Source: Thiosulfatihalobacter marinus
GTDB taxonomy: Bacteria > Pseudomonadota > Alphaproteobacteria > Rhodobacterales > Rhodobacteraceae
NCBI RefSeq assembly: GCF_016019955.1
Contig: NZ_JAECRZ010000001.1
Coordinates: 186,001-250,000, forward strand
Direction: 5' to 3'
DNA: 64,000 nucleotides
In this document: in pieces, positions 61,074 to 64,000 of the stretch
How positions within the stretch are numbered: position 1 is the first letter of the stretch
How the letters are laid out: each line of letters begins with the position of its first letter
Notes under the pieces: model-generated
What the model was told of the DNA's origin: nothing
Database searches by the model: none
Seen by the model: only the letters and a program-made list of their open reading frames with translations
Translations under genes and position numbers: made by a program

Positions 61074-62114
61074 TTGGCCATTGGCGCGATGACCCCACCG
61101 CCCGCATCCGAAGCGACCACAGAAACGCTGGTTGAATTCCCGGATAATCGTTTGCTGATAGACCTTTGCGGTGAATATGATCGTAATCTGGCCGATATAG
61201 AGCAGAAGGTGGGTGTTCAGATACTGCGCCGCGGCAACCAGTTGGCCATTCATGGCGAAGAGGCCGCGCGGGCCGAGGCGCAAGACGTGCTGGCGGCGCT
61301 GTACGCGCGGCTGGAAACCGGAAAATCCGTGGAAAGCGGAGATATCGACCGCGAGATTCGCATGGGCGGTTCGGAAACCGGCACCGGCGCGCGGGATGGC
61401 GATCAGCTGGAGATGTTCCGCGGCGGGACGGTCGAGATCAAGACGCGCAAGAAGCTGGTCGAGCCGCGCACCGAGGCGCAAAAAGCCTATGTGCTGTCGC
61501 TGTTCAACAATGAACTGGCCTTTGGCATCGGTCCGGCTGGCACGGGCAAGACCTATCTGGCCGTGGCTGTTGGCGTGTCGATGTTCATCCAGGGCCACGT
61601 GGATCGCATCATCCTGTCGCGCCCCGCCGTCGAGGCCGGGGAAAAGCTGGGCTATCTGCCGGGCGACATGAAGGACAAGGTCGATCCTTACATGCAGCCG
61701 CTTTATGATGCGCTGAACGATTTCCTGCCGGGCAAGCAACTGGCCAAGCTGATCGAGGAAAAACGCATCGAGATCGCGCCGCTGGCCTTCATGCGCGGGC
61801 GCACGCTGGCCAATGCCTTCGTGGTGCTCGACGAGGCGCAGAACGCGACCACGATGCAGATGAAAATGTTCCTGACCCGTCTGGGCGAAGGCAGCCGCAT
61901 GGTGATCACCGGTGATCGCAGCCAGATCGACCTGCCACGCGGCGTGCCTTCGGGGCTGCGCGATGCCGAACGGCTTTTGGGCAAGGTCGGCGGTATCAGC
62001 TTCAACTATTTCACCGCCAGGGACGTGGTGCGCCATCCGCTGGTGGCGGCGATCATCGAAGCCTATGACGCGGATGCCCAACGCGCCATGGCCGACAGGT
62101 CCAAGGGCGCCTGA
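61074..62114 (+). CDS. PhoH-like ATPase
   Basis: A 346-residue PhoH-family P-loop protein, proposed to act with YbeY in RNA metabolism. A KH-like N-terminal region (~25-90) precedes the ATPase with Walker A GPAGTGKTYL and Walker B VVLDEAQNAT. Start is TTG 61074, with AGGAG six bases upstream; ATG 61089 is the alternative. In most relatives ybeY follows directly; here a hairpin and two genes on the other strand intervene. Confidence 0.93.
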   Translation: MAIGAMTPPPASEATTETLVEFPDNRLLIDLCGEYDRNLADIEQKVGVQILRRGNQLAIHGEEAARAEAQDVLAALYARLETGKSVESGDIDREIRMGGSETGTGARDGDQLEMFRGGTVEIKTRKKLVEPRTEAQKAYVLSLFNNELAFGIGPAGTGKTYLAVAVGVSMFIQGHVDRIILSRPAVEAGEKLGYLPGDMKDKVDPYMQPLYDALNDFLPGKQLAKLIEEKRIEIAPLAFMRGRTLANAFVVLDEAQNATTMQMKMFLTRLGEGSRMVITGDRSQIDLPRGVPSGLRDAERLLGKVGGISFNYFTARDVVRHPLVAAIIEAYDADAQRAMADRSKGA

Positions 62115-62147
62115 GCCTTCTTTTGGCCCCAAATATCCCGGGGGGGG

Positions 62148-62174
62148 CCTTGAAAATCCACAAGATTTTCAAGG
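62148..62174. terminator. Inverted repeat between phoH and piuC (bidirectional terminator candidate)
   Basis: CCTTGAAAATC / GATTTTCAAGG, a perfect 11-base stem with a five-base loop, flanked by G and C runs, between convergent genes. The upstream CAAATATCCCGGGG is a further intergenic motif I associate with roseobacters. Confidence 0.6.
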
Positions 62175-62201
62175 CGGGGGGCTGGCCCCCCGCCACTACG
62201 C

Positions 62202-62849
62202 TCAACCGGCCCACATGCGGATCAGGTTGGAACGGGACTTTGACAACAACCGGCGCGGGTCCGGATCTTCTGTTGCATCGATCGCGCGCCACAGATCGAA
62301 CAGGATCTCGCGCCGGGCCGGATCGCGCACCCAGCTTTGGAACCAGCCGATCACCACCAGCCGCTCGCCGCGCGTGACCGGGTTGACCCGGTGCAGCGTG
62401 GTGGACGGATAGACGATCGCCTCGCCTTGCGGCAGCTTGAAGGGCCGATCCTCGATCCGGTCGCCGATCACCAGTTCGCCACCCGCATAGCTGCCCGGGT
62501 CGGACAGGAAAAGGGTAAACGACACATCGGCCCGCGCCCCCGCGATCAGCGCATTGTCGACATGATCGCCGTATTGCCCGCCCCCCGCCGTTCGGCTGAC
62601 GATCAGGCGGGCCGCGACGCGCGGATAGGCCACGGCCCGGAAACCGGGATGAGCCAGGAGCGTGGCTTGCACCTTGTCCAGCACGGCGCGGGTCCGGGCG
62701 CTGTCGGCGGCCTGTTCGTTGTCCTTGACGGTCCGCGCGACGGTGCCCGCGGTGCGGCTGCCATCCTCGAACGGCAGATCGGCAGCGGCGGCGGACAGGA
62801 CCGCCACCTCTGCCTGACTCAGCAGGTCACTGAGGACGATAGGCATCAC
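62202..62849 (-). CDS. Fe(II)/2-oxoglutarate-dependent dioxygenase, PiuC/PKHD type
   Basis: A 215-residue PKHD-type hydroxylase. The iron ligands are His and Asp in YGDHVDN and His in TTLHRVNP, with Arg in TRGERLVV for 2-oxoglutarate. PiuC proteins are usually found beside TonB-dependent iron receptors and are iron-regulated. Here the partner is a secreted protein whose stop overlaps its start (ATGA). The pair interrupts phoH-ybeY. Confidence 0.88.
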   Translation of the reverse strand: MMPIVLSDLLSQAEVAVLSAAAADLPFEDGSRTAGTVARTVKDNEQAADSARTRAVLDKVQATLLAHPGFRAVAYPRVAARLIVSRTAGGGQYGDHVDNALIAGARADVSFTLFLSDPGSYAGGELVIGDRIEDRPFKLPQGEAIVYPSTTLHRVNPVTRGERLVVIGWFQSWVRDPARREILFDLWRAIDATEDPDPRRLLSKSRSNLIRMWAG

Positions 62850-63664
62850 ACCCCCTGCCGCAGGGCGATGATCTCGATCCAGCCGGTGGCCACCGACAGT
62901 TGCGAGGCGTCTGTGGCAGCCGTGTCGGAGGCAAGGCCGGGATAAAGCGCCTCCAGCCCGTCAAGCTGCTCCAGCACGTCGCGCCCGGCCTGTTCCCCGG
63001 CATCGGCCAGCGCCTGTGCGCGGGCGCGGGCAACGTTGTAAAAGCCCCAGCTGTCGCGGTATTCGATGGCGATGTCGACCGCTCCGTCCCCGGCAACACC
63101 TCCCGCGTAATCCGCCGCTGCCAGCGCCACCATGTCCTTGATGGACATGAGCCGGTCCCGCAGGCTTGCCCCCGGGGCGGCGGCGTTCCGGGCCAGCGCG
63201 GTCAACAATGCCTCGAACGCGGCACGCAGCTCGGCATCCTCGGCCCCGTCGCGCACGGCGGCGACAAAGGCGGCATCCTCGGCCCGAAAGCCGGGGGCAT
63301 CATAGCCGGCCAGCGCCGCTTCGATGTCTTCGTAGAACGCGTGATGGCTTTCTTCCATATGGGCGCGGGCGAGATCTCTTTCGCCGTCCAGGTACAGCTG
63401 GGCAATGATGCGGTAGGTGCCTTCGAAATAGCCCAGCTGCGTCAGGAACGCGGACGGGCCTTCGGACAGTTCGACGCCGGCCTCGCCGGATTCACCGGCC
63501 TCTCCGCCCTCGCTGGCATGGGCCGCGCTGCCGGGCAGGGTGCTGGCGACGCTGACGGCGCCGACAACAACGGGATGAGCCGCGGCCAGGGCGGTTGCGG
63601 CCACGGTGCCGGCCAGGGTCCATCGGCGGGGGGTGACGTTACGGAGGGTTTTGGGTGAGGTCAT
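62846..63664 (-). CDS. Secreted helical protein of unknown function
   Basis: A 272-residue protein. N-terminus has PRRWTLAGTVAATALAAA, a Tat-like or Sec signal; a Gly/Glu-rich stretch (~50-65) follows, then a helical domain with conserved-looking HMEESHHAFYEDIE (~110-123) which could bind metal. Not recognised with certainty; coupling to PiuC suggests iron handling in the periplasm, similar in outline to imelysin/EfeO-type helical proteins, but I cannot confirm this. Confidence 0.7.
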   Translation of the reverse strand: MTSPKTLRNVTPRRWTLAGTVAATALAAAHPVVVGAVSVASTLPGSAAHASEGGEAGESGEAGVELSEGPSAFLTQLGYFEGTYRIIAQLYLDGERDLARAHMEESHHAFYEDIEAALAGYDAPGFRAEDAAFVAAVRDGAEDAELRAAFEALLTALARNAAAPGASLRDRLMSIKDMVALAAADYAGGVAGDGAVDIAIEYRDSWGFYNVARARAQALADAGEQAGRDVLEQLDGLEALYPGLASDTAATDASQLSVATGWIEIIALRQGV

Positions 63665-63698
63665 TGGATGATTCCTTCAATAACTGAGTATTTTTGTA

Positions 63699-63727
63699 GG
63701 AATAAAATCGAGTTCCTGGGCTGTCAA
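63699..63727 (-). promoter_or_regulatory. Sigma-70-like promoter of the secreted protein-piuC pair
   Basis: On the minus strand TTGACA (63727-63722), 17 bases, TATTCC (63704-63699). It lies ~35 bases before the start codon in an AT-rich segment. The -35 is a perfect consensus. Confidence 0.55.
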
Positions 63728-63773
63728 CGGGTTTTGCCCTGTCGCCGGGGATTTTCCCGCGCTAAAGAAGGGC

Positions 63774-64000
63774 ATGACCATGGATATCGTGTTGGAAGAT
63801 GAACGGTGGGCGGCGCTGGATCTGGCGGCGCTGGCGCAACAGGCCGAAGCCGGTGTCTGCGCCGCTTTCGGCCTGTCCCCCGAGGGGTTCGAGATTGCGC
63901 TTCTGGCCTGTGACGACGCGCGGATCGCGGCGCTGAACGGGGATTTTCGCGACAAGCCCCAGCCGACGAATGTATTGAGCTGGCCCAGCGACGCGCGCGG
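63774..64000 (+). CDS. ybeY: Endoribonuclease YbeY (partial, N-terminus only)
   Basis: YbeY is a zinc-dependent endoribonuclease for 16S rRNA maturation and ribosome quality control. 75 residues are visible: MDIVLEDERWAAL at the N-terminus and ARIAALNGDFRDKPQPTNVLSW, here as ARIAALNGDFR and PTNVLSW, the family motif before the zinc-binding His triad, which lies outside the window. AAGAAGGGC is upstream of ATG 63774; ATG 63780 is in frame. Confidence 0.92.
   Translation, partial: MTMDIVLEDERWAALDLAALAQQAEAGVCAAFGLSPEGFEIALLACDDARIAALNGDFRDKPQPTNVLSWPSDAR

Noticed and set aside
1-64000. CRISPR arrays, rRNA or tRNA genes
   Set aside because: No regularly spaced identical repeats of suitable length and no cloverleaf or rRNA-like sequence noticed in the gaps.

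Overview
The window is chromosomal DNA of high G+C from an alphaproteobacterium, almost certainly a marine member of the Rhodobacteraceae (Roseobacter group). The basis is gene content and order recognised by eye: ruvCAB followed by ybgC-tolQRAB-pal-cpoB-tilS-ftsH, fhs with folD, a divergent irr/fabA pair, miaB-phoH-ybeY, a DUF1127 gene, and a family of intergenic GGAGTATTT...AATGAAG elements. No database search was possible, so product names rest on motifs, length and context.

Layout. 1-6.7 kb: surE (cut by the window edge), an SDR enzyme, a YeeE/YedE sulfur transporter, MFS and MATE transporters, prmA and a small membrane protein. 6.9-9.7 kb: a DUF1127 gene and ruvCAB. 10-20.1 kb: two small genes, then the Tol-Pal envelope cluster, tilS and ftsH. 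20.2-25.9 kb: tam, a MOSC protein, the one-carbon genes fhs and folD, a thioesterase and a membrane LytTR regulator. 25.9-29.4 kb: pdeM and an Lhr-like helicase (DNA repair) with an SqrR-type ArsR repressor. 29.6-41 kb: catabolic genes (enolase-superfamily dehydratase, M20 peptidase, Zn-ADH, a partial beta-ketoadipate cluster pcaD/pcaB, and a tightly overlapping HAD-hydrolase-PLP dehydratase operon) plus an FKBP. 41.3-43.3 kb: fabI and fabB. 55.3-57.4 kb: fabA, irr and a quinone oxidoreductase. 58.4-64 kb: miaB, an OmpA-like protein and a lipoprotein sharing a domain, phoH, a PiuC-type dioxygenase with a secreted partner, and the start of ybeY.

The most interesting part is 43.3-55.2 kb, about 12 kb sitting between fabB-fabI and fabA-irr, genes that I recall as contiguous (irr/fabA-fabB-fabI) in related genomes. 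It holds an apparent dissimilatory iodate reductase locus: an arsenite-oxidase-like molybdopterin subunit (IdrA-like), a Tat-exported Rieske protein (IdrB-like) and two di-haem cytochrome c peroxidases (IdrP1/P2-like). It adds genes that are not part of the idr core I know: a 712-residue HEAT-repeat protein, a DUF2478 molybdenum-associated protein, a small ORF translationally coupled to the first peroxidase, and a divergent two-component system (hybrid histidine kinase and OmpR-family regulator). Three 10-bp direct repeats lie at the operon head. The model is an oxyanion-sensing kinase/regulator pair controlling a periplasmic iodate reductase, with the peroxidases removing peroxide made during reduction.

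Smaller unexplained structure includes composite GGAGTATTT elements with compensatory changes in a hairpin, helically phased GCC(A/C)CATTT motifs upstream of three small envelope or unknown genes, and a 35-residue WVDPxGC domain present in two adjacent genes. I saw no rRNA, tRNA, CRISPR array, transposase or integrase.
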